A stretch of 64,000 bases of DNA from Flavobacteriaceae bacterium LSUCC0859. Lineage in GTDB: Bacteria > Bacteroidota > Bacteroidia > Flavobacteriales > Flavobacteriaceae. Below the pieces are notes generated by a model. It did no database searches, was not told where the DNA came from, and saw only the letters and a list, made by a program, of their open reading frames with translations. The position numbers were made by a program, and so were the translations under genes. Positions 17,841 to 26,696 of the stretch are shown here, piece by piece (position 1 is the stretch's first letter; every line of letters begins with the position of its first letter). The stretch lies in NCBI GenBank assembly GCA_022239325.1, contig JAKOGP010000001.1, positions 186,001-250,000 on the forward strand. Direction: 5' to 3'.

Positions 17841-18569
17841 CTAGATTTTTACTTTGAAAAAACCGCTTATCACATAGGTTAAAATAAGAAAGGCAAGACC
17901 GGTAAACTGCCAAAGCACCATCCAAAATAAGCCCATAGCTAAAAACAAATATCTAAGCTTATTTTCCTGCCATCCAAAGCTACTAAACTTTAGAGAGAAC
18001 AAAGGCAAAGGCGCATTCATGATCAGTGCACAAAAAACAGCCAGACCTACCAAAAAATAGGGAGACGTTAGATACAATTCCAAGCCCGGTATGCTTGGAT
18101 AAGTTAACATACATGGAACCGACAAAACTAGCAAGGCAGTTGCTGGGGTAGGCAAACCTATAAAACCGTCTTCTTGTCTGGTATCTATATTGAAATTTGC
18201 CAATCTGTAAGCAGCTGCTACAGGAATTATTAATCCAATAAGTGGCAAAGGATTGTGAGAAAGCACCTCATACAAACCATCTCCATTCCCATTGAGCAAG
18301 GTGTACAACACCAAGCCGGGAACCAGCCCAGAGGTAATGAGGTCTGCTAAGGAATCTAACTGTTTCCCCAATTCGCTTTTCACTTGTAGTAATCTAGCTG
18401 CAAATCCGTCAAAGAAGTCAAAAAAAATACCCAAGGCAACAAAACATGCTGCTCCCAACAGGTTATTTTCGAGTGCAGCTATCACTCCCAAACATCCCGA
18501 TAAAAGGTTTAGGGCAGTAATTGCGTTAGGTAGCTGTCTTTTTATATATTTCACGGAGCTAAAATACAA
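17841..18569 (-). CDS. pssA: CDP-diacylglycerol-serine O-phosphatidyltransferase
   Basis: Up to 242 residues, integral membrane, CDP-alcohol phosphatidyltransferase family. The catalytic motif D-x2-DG-x2-AR-x8-G-x3-D-x3-D is intact: DFFDGFAAR followed by G and two Asp (about residues 51-77). The downstream AAYRLANFNID and FIGLPTPATA segments are those of bacterial PssA rather than PgsA. Makes phosphatidylserine, precursor of phosphatidylethanolamine. The start is ambiguous: TTG 18569 or GTG 18554 (VKYIKRQLPN); no ATG is available, and the shorter form fits the family N-terminus. Divergent from the DUF4105 gene. Confidence 0.87.
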   Translation of the reverse strand: MYFSSVKYIKRQLPNAITALNLLSGCLGVIAALENNLLGAACFVALGIFFDFFDGFAARLLQVKSELGKQLDSLADLITSGLVPGLVLYTLLNGNGDGLYEVLSHNPLPLIGLIIPVAAAYRLANFNIDTRQEDGFIGLPTPATALLVLSVPCMLTYPSIPGLELYLTSPYFLVGLAVFCALIMNAPLPLFSLKFSSFGWQENKLRYLFLAMGLFWMVLWQFTGLAFLILTYVISGFFKVKI

Positions 18570-18595
18570 TTTTAGAAGCAGTTCCTCACCATTGG

Positions 18596-18623
18596 TTTGG
18601 CATAGGTGTTTTTAATATCTTTA
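18596..18623 (+). promoter_or_regulatory. Candidate promoter of DUF4105 gene
   Basis: TTTG at 18596-18599, 16-base gap, TATCTTTA at 18616-18623 (7 of 8 to the -7 consensus). Leader to ATG 18648 about 18 bases. Confidence 0.4.
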
Positions 18624-18647
18624 CCCCAGAACCTGAACTGCTTTTTT

Positions 18648-19820
18648 ATGAAACCATCTTTTTTTTTCTTATTCCTTTTGGCACTCTTTGGTTCTAGTTC
18701 CTTAAGCAGTCAAGATTTTAAATTAAGTCGTTACGCCACTGTAAGTATTCTTCACTGTGAGCCAGGTTCAGAACTCTATTCCTCCTTTGGTCACTCTGCT
18801 ATTAGAATTCAAGATCCCATATTAGACTTAGATCTAATATATAACTATGGCATTTTTGACTTTTACGCGCCTGGCTTTTATACAAATTTTGTAAATGGCA
18901 AACTCACCTATAGTCTAGGAAGGCAATATTTTAGTGATTTTATTTTTGAATATGACATTCAAGAAAGAGGGGTTGTAGAACAGGTGTTAGATTTAGGTCC
19001 CTCAGAAAAAAACGCTTTATTAAATTTTTTAGAAAAAAATTATCTTCCAGAGAACAGAGAATACGCATATGATTTTCTATATGACAACTGTGCCACTAAA
19101 ATCAGAGATCTTTTGGAAGACAAGAGCTTATTCCCAGGAATAAGCAGGACGCGTTTAGCAGCTAAAAGTGACAAGAGTTTTAGAGATTTAATTTCTGAAA
19201 AACTGGCCCCAAATAACTGGCCGCTATTTGGTATAAATATGCTCTTGGGCGCTGTGGTAGACAAAAAAACTTCTTGGAGAGACGCTCAATTCCTACCAGA
19301 ATACCTACACAAACAAATGGAGGATTACAGCATACGCGGTCTTCCTTTGGTAGCTAGTGAGTCTCAAATTATCACCCCAAAAAAAACAAGCACAAAAAAA
19401 ATATTTCTTTGGAAAACACCTGCTTTTTGGAGTATTTTAATTTTGTTTATCACAATAGCCAGTAGCCTTTTTGAGTACTTTGGAAGCTACCGGTTTAGCT
19501 GGTTTAACAGGTCTCTTTTTTTTATTAGTGGAACAGTAAGTTTGCTATTAATCTATTTATGGTTCTTTTCAGATCACGCTACAGTGGTTAATAATTACAA
19601 TCTTTTATGGGCTTCTCCACTCTGTTTGATTTTGTTTGGATACTCTTTTAAAAAACAAAATAAGAGGTCCTCATTAGTTGCTTCCATATTCTTTTTGTGC
19701 CTACTCGCCACCCCTATTGTACACCTCATTGGCCTTCAAAAATTGGATCTCTTATTTTTTCCAATTATCGCCTCATTAGCCATAAGAACCCTACCTTTGC
19801 TCTATAAAAAAACAGGCTAA
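18648..19820 (+). CDS. DUF4105 membrane protein, Lnb-like candidate lipoprotein N-acyltransferase
   Basis: 390 residues from ATG 18648 with an N-terminal signal/anchor. A periplasmic DUF4105 domain (about 25-170) carries a candidate Cys/His pair: FGHSAIRI (His near 47) and LYDNCATKIRD (Cys near 145), the pattern of a permuted papain/NlpC-P60-like hydrolase. The C-terminal half has about five membrane segments (260-390). I recall that a DUF4105 protein of Bacteroides was shown to be the lipoprotein N-acyltransferase Lnb; assignment here rests on domain match only. Upstream of an ABC-F gene, 13 bases away. Confidence 0.75.
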   Translation: MKPSFFFLFLLALFGSSSLSSQDFKLSRYATVSILHCEPGSELYSSFGHSAIRIQDPILDLDLIYNYGIFDFYAPGFYTNFVNGKLTYSLGRQYFSDFIFEYDIQERGVVEQVLDLGPSEKNALLNFLEKNYLPENREYAYDFLYDNCATKIRDLLEDKSLFPGISRTRLAAKSDKSFRDLISEKLAPNNWPLFGINMLLGAVVDKKTSWRDAQFLPEYLHKQMEDYSIRGLPLVASESQIITPKKTSTKKIFLWKTPAFWSILILFITIASSLFEYFGSYRFSWFNRSLFFISGTVSLLLIYLWFFSDHATVVNNYNLLWASPLCLILFGYSFKKQNKRSSLVASIFFLCLLATPIVHLIGLQKLDLLFFPIIASLAIRTLPLLYKKTG

Positions 19821-19833
19821 TAGAGACCTTTTT

Positions 19834-21726
19834 ATGAATTATTTAAGTGTAGAAAATATTGGTAAGTCTTACGGAGAACTCGTTCTTTTTGAGAACCTTT
19901 CCTTTGGGATAAATAAAGATCAAAAAATTGCACTCATCGCTAAAAATGGCAGCGGTAAAACAGCCATTTTAAAAATATTATCTGGTGAAGATGTTCCAGA
20001 CCAAGGCGCTGTAAATTACAGAAATGGACTTAGGGTTTCTTTTTTAGCTCAAGAGCCGGAACTAAATGAAAGTGGCAGTATAGAAGATTGTATTTTAGGA
20101 TCTGACAATGAGGTTTTAAAAATCATAGCTAATTATGAACGCGCCCTACTCCATATGGAGGATCATGACAAATACCAAGCGGCTTTTGACGCCATGGACC
20201 GTCATGAAGCTTGGGATTTTGAAACCCAATACCAACAAATTCTCTCAAAGCTTAAGCTCAACGATTTAAGTTTAAAAGTTAGTAAACTCTCTGGTGGACA
20301 AAAAAAGAGGTTGGCTTTAGCCAATGCACTCTTAAACAAACCAGACCTACTTATTTTAGATGAGCCCACCAACCACTTAGACTTAGAGATGATCGAGTGG
20401 CTGGAAGCCTATTTTGCAAAAGAAAATATCACCCTTTTTATGGTGACACACGATCGATATTTTTTGGAGAGAGTTTGCAATGAGATTATTGAGTTAGATC
20501 AGGGTGCGCTTTATACCTACAAAGGAAATTACGCATATTATCTAGAAAAGAAAGAAGCGAGACTCTCTCAAGAGCAGGTAGAACAGCATAAATCTAAGAG
20601 ACTTTTCAAGAAGGAATTAGAATGGATGCGACGCCAACCCAAGGCGAGAACCACCAAGTCTAAATCTAGAATAGACGACTTTGCAGAAATTAAATCCAGA
20701 GCACATAAAAGGAGGCAGGAACATGAAATTCAATTAGAGATAGACATGGAACGCCTGGGCACCAAGGTATTAGAATGCCATAAATTATATAAGTCTTTTA
20801 ATGATTTATCCATACTCAAAGGATTTAACTACAACTTTTTAAAAGGAGAGCGCATTGGAATCATTGGAAAGAACGGCACCGGGAAGTCTACTTTTTTAAA
20901 TCTGATTACAGGAAAAGAGCCACTAGATGGAGGCAAAATTGTAGTGGGAGACACTATTAAATTTGGCTATTATACCCAAGCTGGAATTCCTGAAAAAGCA
21001 GGGCAAAAAGTCATAGATGTCATTAGAGAATTTGGAGATTATATCCCTTTAAAAAAAGGAAAGCAAATCTCAGCACAACAGCTACTAGAACGCTTTTTAT
21101 TTGACAGAAAAAAACAATACGATTTTGTAGAAAAGTTAAGTGGTGGGGAAAGAAAACGCTTGTATTTGTGTACCGTACTTATCCAAAACCCCAACTTCCT
21201 TATTTTAGATGAACCAACCAATGATCTAGATATTGTCACCTTAAATGTTTTAGAGTCCTTCCTTTTAGACTACCCAGGTTGTCTTTTGGTGGTGTCTCAC
21301 GACAGATATTTTATGGACAAAATCGTAGATCATCTATTTGTTTTTAGAGGAGATGGAGAGATCGAAGATTTTCCAGGAAATTATTCCGACTTTAGAATTT
21401 ACGAGGACTCCTCTAACAATTCCTCACAGAAAGCTGTAAATAAGGAAATTCAAAAAGCAGGGAATACCCCTAAAGAAAATCAAAAAATTAAAGGAGATCA
21501 AAAGCAAAAAATCTCTTTTAATGAACAAAAAGAATACCAGCAACTAGAGTCCAAGATTAGAAGTCTCGAAAAAGACAAAATAAGTTTAGAGCAAAGTTTT
21601 TTAGAAGAAGGTCTAGAGGTAGCAGAAATTCAAAAAAGATCTTTAGAGTTGGAAGCGCTCATAAAAACAATAGATGAAAAAACCAGCAGATGGTTTGAGC
21701 TAGCTGCCATAATAGAGGGTTCATGA
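19834..21726 (+). CDS. ABC-F family ATPase, Uup-like
   Basis: 630 residues; two ABC domains in one chain without membrane segments. Domain 1: Walker A AKNGSGKTA (about 36-44), signature KLSGGQKKRLALA, LILDEPTNHLDLE. Linker with basic arm (KRLFKKELEWMRRQPKART). Domain 2: GIIGKNGTGKSTF, EKLSGGERKRLYL, LILDEPTNDLDIV. A C-terminal coiled coil (about 560-620) is the Uup hallmark. These proteins act on ribosomes (or, for Uup, also on branched DNA); it is not a transporter. Overlaps the next gene by 4 bases (ATGA). Confidence 0.92.
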   Translation: MNYLSVENIGKSYGELVLFENLSFGINKDQKIALIAKNGSGKTAILKILSGEDVPDQGAVNYRNGLRVSFLAQEPELNESGSIEDCILGSDNEVLKIIANYERALLHMEDHDKYQAAFDAMDRHEAWDFETQYQQILSKLKLNDLSLKVSKLSGGQKKRLALANALLNKPDLLILDEPTNHLDLEMIEWLEAYFAKENITLFMVTHDRYFLERVCNEIIELDQGALYTYKGNYAYYLEKKEARLSQEQVEQHKSKRLFKKELEWMRRQPKARTTKSKSRIDDFAEIKSRAHKRRQEHEIQLEIDMERLGTKVLECHKLYKSFNDLSILKGFNYNFLKGERIGIIGKNGTGKSTFLNLITGKEPLDGGKIVVGDTIKFGYYTQAGIPEKAGQKVIDVIREFGDYIPLKKGKQISAQQLLERFLFDRKKQYDFVEKLSGGERKRLYLCTVLIQNPNFLILDEPTNDLDIVTLNVLESFLLDYPGCLLVVSHDRYFMDKIVDHLFVFRGDGEIEDFPGNYSDFRIYEDSSNNSSQKAVNKEIQKAGNTPKENQKIKGDQKQKISFNEQKEYQQLESKIRSLEKDKISLEQSFLEEGLEVAEIQKRSLELEALIKTIDEKTSRWFELAAIIEGS

Positions 21727-22145
21727 GTACCTTAAAAATAATTTATTTCACAAGATACTTCTTCAAGGCAAGAGACCAACATTTTGTTCACTCCCCGTTC
21801 GTATATCACTTACTTACAGAATGTATACACCAGGTTCCAAAAAAAACAAGCCTAAAAAACTACTTTAATAAAATTCAAGAGTACCTAGAAACAGTATCCT
21901 ATTCATTGCACTATTGTAGTAATATTTTGGAATTAAAAACCAAAGAGACTACTGTAAACTCGGAACCCTGGGCTTACTTTATTTCAGATATACACAAAAA
22001 TAAAGAGACCCAGCAAGAATGGAATTCAATAACAAAAGACAAAAACATCCAAATTAGTATCGATTTCTGGAGTTTTGGCCTTATTTTTGAAAAAAAAGAC
22101 CAAGAAAAAGAGCATTTTGTTTTATTCAAGAATCGCTGGAGATAG
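21723..22145 (+). pseudogene. Internally deleted SAM-dependent methyltransferase remnant
   Basis: 140 residues, in frame with start ATG 21723 overlapping the ABC-F stop. Residues 18-38 (DQHFVHSPFVYHLLTECI) match the N-terminus, and residues 84-140 (AYFISDIHKNKE, SIDFWSFGLIFEKK, KEHFVLF) the C-terminus, of a roughly 250-residue class I methyltransferase family I recall from flavobacteria. Residues 68-72 (NILEL) look like the start of motif I, but the glycine turn is replaced by KTKETT and roughly 100 residues of the Rossmann core, including SAM-binding and acidic motifs, are absent. It therefore cannot bind SAM in the usual way. Either a decaying gene or a repurposed small protein; no frameshift or stop is present. 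Confidence 0.65.
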
Positions 22146-22187
22146 CACTTGAATAAAACTGGTGTATTATCCTTAAGGTAGAAAGCT

Positions 22188-22733
22188 ATGAAAATTTATA
22201 CCAAAACAGGAGATCAAGGCATGACCAGTTTATTCAATGGTAAACGCGTAGGAAAGAATGATTTAAACATAGACTCCTATGGCACCCTAGATGAATTAAA
22301 TGCATGGATTGGACTTCTCAGAGAGGCAAGTGAAATTGCAAATCAAAGACCATTATTACTAGCCATTCAAAAAGAATTATTTGAGATGGGTGCTATTTTA
22401 GCCAATCCCACTCCAAAAGGATTGAAACCCAAGGTCATTAAGAGCTACAAAACTAAAGCACTAGAAACAGCTATAGACCAAATGGAACTCCATTTAGAAC
22501 CACTCACCCAATTCATTTTACCCGGAGGTAGTGCCTGTATTTCATACTGTCATTTAGCAAGAACAGTATGTAGAAGAGCAGAGCGTCTGGTAGTGGCGTT
22601 ACACGCCACACAACCTATAGACGTTAGCATCTTAGAATATCTAAACAGACTCTCGGATTATTTATTTGTATTGGCTAGGTTAGCTGCTAAAAACTCAGAT
22701 GTCTCTGAAGAAAAATGGCAAGCTGAAAGCTAA
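22188..22733 (+). CDS. PduO-type cob(I)alamin adenosyltransferase
   Basis: 181 residues; cytoplasmic five-helix ATP:corrinoid adenosyltransferase making adenosylcobalamin. The N-terminal KIYTKTGDQGMTSLFNGKRV (2-21) ATP-binding segment, Asp/Glu pair in SYGTLDELNAWIG and the signature CHLARTVCRRAERLVV (about 125-140) are intact. Adenosylcobalamin is the cofactor of methylmalonyl-CoA mutase, whose chaperone MeaB is at 30386. 42 bases behind the methyltransferase remnant; probably last gene of that run. Confidence 0.92.
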   Translation: MKIYTKTGDQGMTSLFNGKRVGKNDLNIDSYGTLDELNAWIGLLREASEIANQRPLLLAIQKELFEMGAILANPTPKGLKPKVIKSYKTKALETAIDQMELHLEPLTQFILPGGSACISYCHLARTVCRRAERLVVALHATQPIDVSILEYLNRLSDYLFVLARLAAKNSDVSEEKWQAES

Positions 22734-22811
22734 TATCATTCTAAAAATCTCAAAGAGGGTGAGTTAACATTCCGTATCCTACATTTATTATTAAAATAAA
22801 CATAAAATATC

Positions 22812-22841
22812 TTGTATTTTATAGTTTAAAAATTACTTTTG
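22812..22841 (+). promoter_or_regulatory. Promoter of DUF2795 gene
   Basis: TTG at 22812-22814, 19-base gap, TACTTTTG at 22834-22841, an exact -7 consensus. Leader to ATG 22865 about 17 bases. One of the best promoters in the window. Confidence 0.65.
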
Positions 22842-22864
22842 CAAAAAATCTAACATAGCATATT

Positions 22865-23089
22865 ATGTATTGGACACTAGAATTAGCATCTTATTTAAGC
22901 GATGCGCCTTGGCCGGCAAGTAAGGATGAATTAATTGACTACGCCATTAGAACTGGTGCACCTTTAGAGGTGGTAGAAAATTTACAATCCATGGAAGAAG
23001 AAGGGGGTGAAATTTATGAATCTATTGAAGAGATTTGGCCAGATTACCCTACTGAAGAAGATTACCTCTGGAATGAGGACGAATACTAG
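22865..23089 (+). CDS. DUF2795 domain small acidic protein
   Basis: 74 residues, very acidic C-terminal half (EEDYLWNEDEY). Begins MYWTLELASYLSDAPWPASK, then KDELIDYAIRTGAPLEVVENL, the DUF2795 core seen in many Bacteroidota small proteins. No signal peptide or membrane segment; presumably cytoplasmic. Function unknown. It has its own promoter and its own terminator (23114-23142), so it is transcribed separately although it sits just ahead of secA, a neighbourhood I recall in related genomes. Confidence 0.85.
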   Translation: MYWTLELASYLSDAPWPASKDELIDYAIRTGAPLEVVENLQSMEEEGGEIYESIEEIWPDYPTEEDYLWNEDEY

Positions 23090-23113
23090 ATCGCATAAAT
23101 TTATATTTCCCCT

Positions 23114-23142
23114 AAAAAAGTCTCTTCTGAGGCTTTTTTTTT
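23114..23142 (+). terminator. Intrinsic terminator of DUF2795 gene
   Basis: Stem AAAAAGTCTC / GAGGCTTTTT (one T-G pair), loop TTCT, followed by a run of T. Confidence 0.75.
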
Positions 23143-23160
23143 GCTTATTTTTGAAGGGTT

Positions 23161-23179
23161 ATGTCAGTAAATCTGACAT
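23161..23179. promoter_or_regulatory. Perfect dyad upstream of secA
   Basis: ATGTCAG-TAAAT-CTGACAT, two exact 7-base arms around 5 bases, between the DUF2795 terminator and the secA start, about 87 bases before the ATG. Operator-like; the binding protein is unknown. Confidence 0.45.
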
Positions 23180-23265
23180 CCAAAGCACGGCATGGAATTT
23201 GCCTATATCTAGCTTTAATAAATTAAGAATTTCTCAAAAAGTGCCTAGCACTCAGAATACAACCT

Positions 23266-26200
23266 ATGAGTTTTATAAATAACGTACTGAAAGTTTTTGT
23301 AGGAGACAAAGCCAAAAAAGATGTCAAAGCCCTTCAACCCCTAGTAGACAAGATATTAGACTTTGAAAAATCATTAGCCACCCTAGACCATGACGGTCTA
23401 AGAGCAAAAACTGAAACTTTCAAAACGCAGATAAATGAGGCCACAGCACCTCTGCAGAAAGAAATTGAAAGTCTTCAAGAATTGGTTATAAACGAGTCTG
23501 ACATTGACAAAAATGAAGATACTTACAACAAAATAGACGCCTTAAAAGAAGAACAATACAATCTCACTGAAAAAATATTAGAAGAGATTCTACCAGAGGC
23601 TTTTGCTGTTGTTAAAGAGACCGCCAAAAGATTTGCCCAATCCGAGGAAATTAGAGTTACCGCCAACGCTTTTGATAGAAAAATAGCTGCTACCAAAAAC
23701 TACGTTCACCTTGAAGAAGAACAGGCCATATGGCACTGCAGTTGGGATGCTGCTGGAAAGAAAATAAAATGGGATATGGTGCACTACAATGTGCAGCTTA
23801 TAGGTGGGATTGCCTTACACCAGGGAAAAATTGCAGAAATGCAAACGGGAGAAGGAAAAACTTTAGTAGCTACCCTTCCAGTCTATCTCAATGCCTTAAG
23901 CGGCAGAGGGGTTCACCTAGTAACCGTAAATGACTACTTGGCCAAAAGAGACAGTGCTTGGATGGCGCCACTCTTTGAATTCCACGGAATGACTATTGAT
24001 TGTATAGACCACCATCAGCCCAATTCCGAAGGAAGAAGGGCAGCCTACGAGGCAGACATCACCTACGGAACCAATAACGAATTTGGGTTTGACTACCTAC
24101 GTGACAATATGGCGCACAGTCCAAAAGATTTGGTACAACGCGCTCCAAATTTTGCTATTGTAGACGAGGTAGACTCTGTCCTGGTGGACGATGCCAGAAC
24201 ACCACTTATTATTTCAGGACCTGTGCCTGAAGGAGATAGACACGAATTTAACGAACTGAAACCAAGAGTTTCAGATATTGTAAGTAAGCAAAGACAATAC
24301 CTTACTGGGGTTTTGGCAGAGGCTAAAAAATTAATTTCTGCTGGAGATGAAAAAGAAGGTGGGTTTTTATTACTCAGAGTACACAGAGGCTTGCCTAAAA
24401 ATAAAGCACTGATCAAATACCTGAGTGAAGAGGGAATAAAACAGCTGTTACAGAAAACTGAAAATTTTTATATGCAAGACAACAACAAGCAAATGCCAGA
24501 GGTAGACGCTGAGTTGTGGTTTGTTATAGAAGAAAAAAACAATCAGATAGAACTCACAGAAAAAGGAGTTGCTTATATATCAGGAGATCAGGACCAAGAT
24601 TTCTTTGTTCTTCCCGATATTGGATCTGAGATAGCAAAAATTGAAAGTAAAAACTTAGAAATTGAAGAGGAGGCAGCAGAGAAAGATGTTCTCTTCAAAG
24701 ATTTTTCTGTAAAAAGTGAACGCATACACACCCTAAACCAGTTACTAAAAGCCTACACCTTATTTGAAAAAGATGTAGAATATGTGGTTATGGACAATAA
24801 AGTCATGATTGTAGACGAGCAAACCGGAAGGATCATGGACGGCAGAAGGTATTCAGATGGCTTACACCAAGCTATTGAAGCCAAAGAGAATGTAAAGATT
24901 GAAGCCCTTACTCAAACCTTTGCCACGGTAACCCTACAAAACTACTTTAGAATGTATAAGAAGTTATCTGGAATGACAGGTACCGCTATTACTGAGGCAG
25001 GAGAATTTTGGGAGATTTACAAATTAGATGTCATGGAAATCCCAACCAATAGACCCATTGCAAGGGAAGACAAAGAAGATCTGATTTACAAAACTAAAAG
25101 AGAAAAATACAACGCTATAATTGAAGAGGTTACCAGCCTATCTGCTGCAGGAAGACCAGTCCTTATTGGAACTACCTCGGTAGAAATTTCAGAGCTCCTC
25201 TCCAGAATGCTAACCATTAGAAAGGTGCCACATAACGTCCTAAATGCCAAATTGCACAAAAAAGAAGCAGACATTGTAGCAGAGGCTGGAAACGCTGGTG
25301 TGGTTACCATTGCTACCAATATGGCAGGAAGGGGTACAGACATCAAACTTTCAGAAGAGATTAAAGCGGCGGGAGGCTTAGCTATTGTAGGTACAGAGAG
25401 ACACGACTCTAGAAGGGTAGACAGACAACTTAGGGGGCGCTCTGGAAGACAAGGAGATCCTGGTAGCTCTCAGTTTTATGTGTCTTTAGAAGATAATCTC
25501 ATGCGTTTATTTGGTTCAGACAGAGTAGCCAAACTCATGGACAAGATGGGCTTAGAAGAAGGAGAAGTTATCCAACATTCTATGATGACAAAATCCATTG
25601 AGCGGGCACAGAAAAAAGTAGAAGAAAATAACTTTGGTGTGAGAAAACGTCTTTTAGAATACGACGACGTCATGAACGCCCAAAGGGAAGTAGTATACAA
25701 GAGAAGAAGACACGCCCTCCAAGGAGAGCGTCTAAAGCTAGATATAGCCAATATGATTTACGACACCTGCGAGGTGATTGTAGAGAACAACAAAGCCCAA
25801 AATGACTTTAAAAACCTAGAGTTTGAACTCATTAAGTTTTTTGGAATGACCGCTCCTTTTACAGAAACGGAATTCTCAAAAGAAATGGCACAAAGTCTAA
25901 CGAGAAAATCTTATCAGGCGGCATTATCTCATTACGAGGCAAAAATGGCCCGTAGCAGTGAAACCGCTTTTGGGGTTATTAAAAATGTATATGAAGATCC
26001 CAATAATAAATTTGAGCGTATTGTAGTTCCATTTACTGATGGAATAAAGAGTTTAAACGTAGTCACAGACTTATTAAAAGCTTACGAAAGTCAAGGAAAG
26101 CAACTCATCACAGACTTTGAGAAAAATATTACTCTAGCCATGGTAGACGAGGCTTGGAAAACCCATCTCAGAAAAATGGACGAGCTCAAACAGTCTGTAC

Positions 26201-26625
26201 AACTAGCTGTTCACGAACAAAAAGATCCGCTTCTAATTTATAAGTTTGAAGCCTTTGAATTATTTAAGGGCATGTTGGAACAGGTAAATAAAGACATTGT
26301 TTCTTTCTTGTTTAAAGGAGAACTCCCCTCAGAAAACCCAGCACAGATACAAGAGGCCAGACAGCAACGCAGGTCCAAAGAACAATTAAAAACCACTAAG
26401 GAAGAAATTCCAAATGTAGACGAGATGGTAGCTCAAAGCAGGGCTGCTAGTCAAAATCAATCTAGGCCAGCAGTAACAGAGACTATTGTAAGAGAACATG
26501 CCAAAATTGGTAGAAATGACAAGGTAACCATCCAGCACATAGTCCGTGGGGAGCAAAAGACCCTAAAGTACAAGCAGGCAGAACCCCTATTAAAACAAGG
26601 GGAATGGGTGCTTTCTAAAGAATAA
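23266..26625 (+). CDS. secA: Preprotein translocase ATPase SecA
   Basis: 1119 residues, longer than the roughly 900 of E. coli SecA, as usual in Bacteroidota. ATPase motor that pushes preproteins through SecYEG. Walker A MQTGEGKTL (192-200), DEAD-type VDEVDSVLVDDARTP near 300, NMAGRGTDIKL near 690 and the arginine-rich QLRGRSGRQGDPG near 720. Insertions are seen at about 55-110 (charged coiled segment) and about 340-480. The C-terminus (HIVRGEQKTLKYKQAEP) lacks the zinc-binding cysteines used for SecB binding in proteobacteria. Starts at ATG 23266. A dyad lies upstream at 23161. Confidence 0.97.
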   Translation: MSFINNVLKVFVGDKAKKDVKALQPLVDKILDFEKSLATLDHDGLRAKTETFKTQINEATAPLQKEIESLQELVINESDIDKNEDTYNKIDALKEEQYNLTEKILEEILPEAFAVVKETAKRFAQSEEIRVTANAFDRKIAATKNYVHLEEEQAIWHCSWDAAGKKIKWDMVHYNVQLIGGIALHQGKIAEMQTGEGKTLVATLPVYLNALSGRGVHLVTVNDYLAKRDSAWMAPLFEFHGMTIDCIDHHQPNSEGRRAAYEADITYGTNNEFGFDYLRDNMAHSPKDLVQRAPNFAIVDEVDSVLVDDARTPLIISGPVPEGDRHEFNELKPRVSDIVSKQRQYLTGVLAEAKKLISAGDEKEGGFLLLRVHRGLPKNKALIKYLSEEGIKQLLQKTENFYMQDNNKQMPEVDAELWFVIEEKNNQIELTEKGVAYISGDQDQDFFVLPDIGSEIAKIESKNLEIEEEAAEKDVLFKDFSVKSERIHTLNQLLKAYTLFEKDVEYVVMDNKVMIVDEQTGRIMDGRRYSDGLHQAIEAKENVKIEALTQTFATVTLQNYFRMYKKLSGMTGTAITEAGEFWEIYKLDVMEIPTNRPIAREDKEDLIYKTKREKYNAIIEEVTSLSAAGRPVLIGTTSVEISELLSRMLTIRKVPHNVLNAKLHKKEADIVAEAGNAGVVTIATNMAGRGTDIKLSEEIKAAGGLAIVGTERHDSRRVDRQLRGRSGRQGDPGSSQFYVSLEDNLMRLFGSDRVAKLMDKMGLEEGEVIQHSMMTKSIERAQKKVEENNFGVRKRLLEYDDVMNAQREVVYKRRRHALQGERLKLDIANMIYDTCEVIVENNKAQNDFKNLEFELIKFFGMTAPFTETEFSKEMAQSLTRKSYQAALSHYEAKMARSSETAFGVIKNVYEDPNNKFERIVVPFTDGIKSLNVVTDLLKAYESQGKQLITDFEKNITLAMVDEAWKTHLRKMDELKQSVQLAVHEQKDPLLIYKFEAFELFKGMLEQVNKDIVSFLFKGELPSENPAQIQEARQQRRSKEQLKTTKEEIPNVDEMVAQSRAASQNQSRPAVTETIVREHAKIGRNDKVTIQHIVRGEQKTLKYKQAEPLLKQGEWVLSKE

Positions 26626-26696
26626 TAAAACAACTAAGCGATACCCTTAAAAGGCATCCAGAAACGCATTAATAACCAACCATAAAAAACCAACCC

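Noticed and set aside
19834-21726. Membrane transporter ATPase reading of the ABC-F gene
   Set aside because: Two ABC domains in one chain with no permease and a C-terminal coiled coil; ABC-F/Uup, not transport.
23007-23282. Open frame overlapping the DUF2795 gene and the secA upstream region
   Set aside because: Runs across the DUF2795 terminator and the dyad in a shifted frame and looks like a chance frame.
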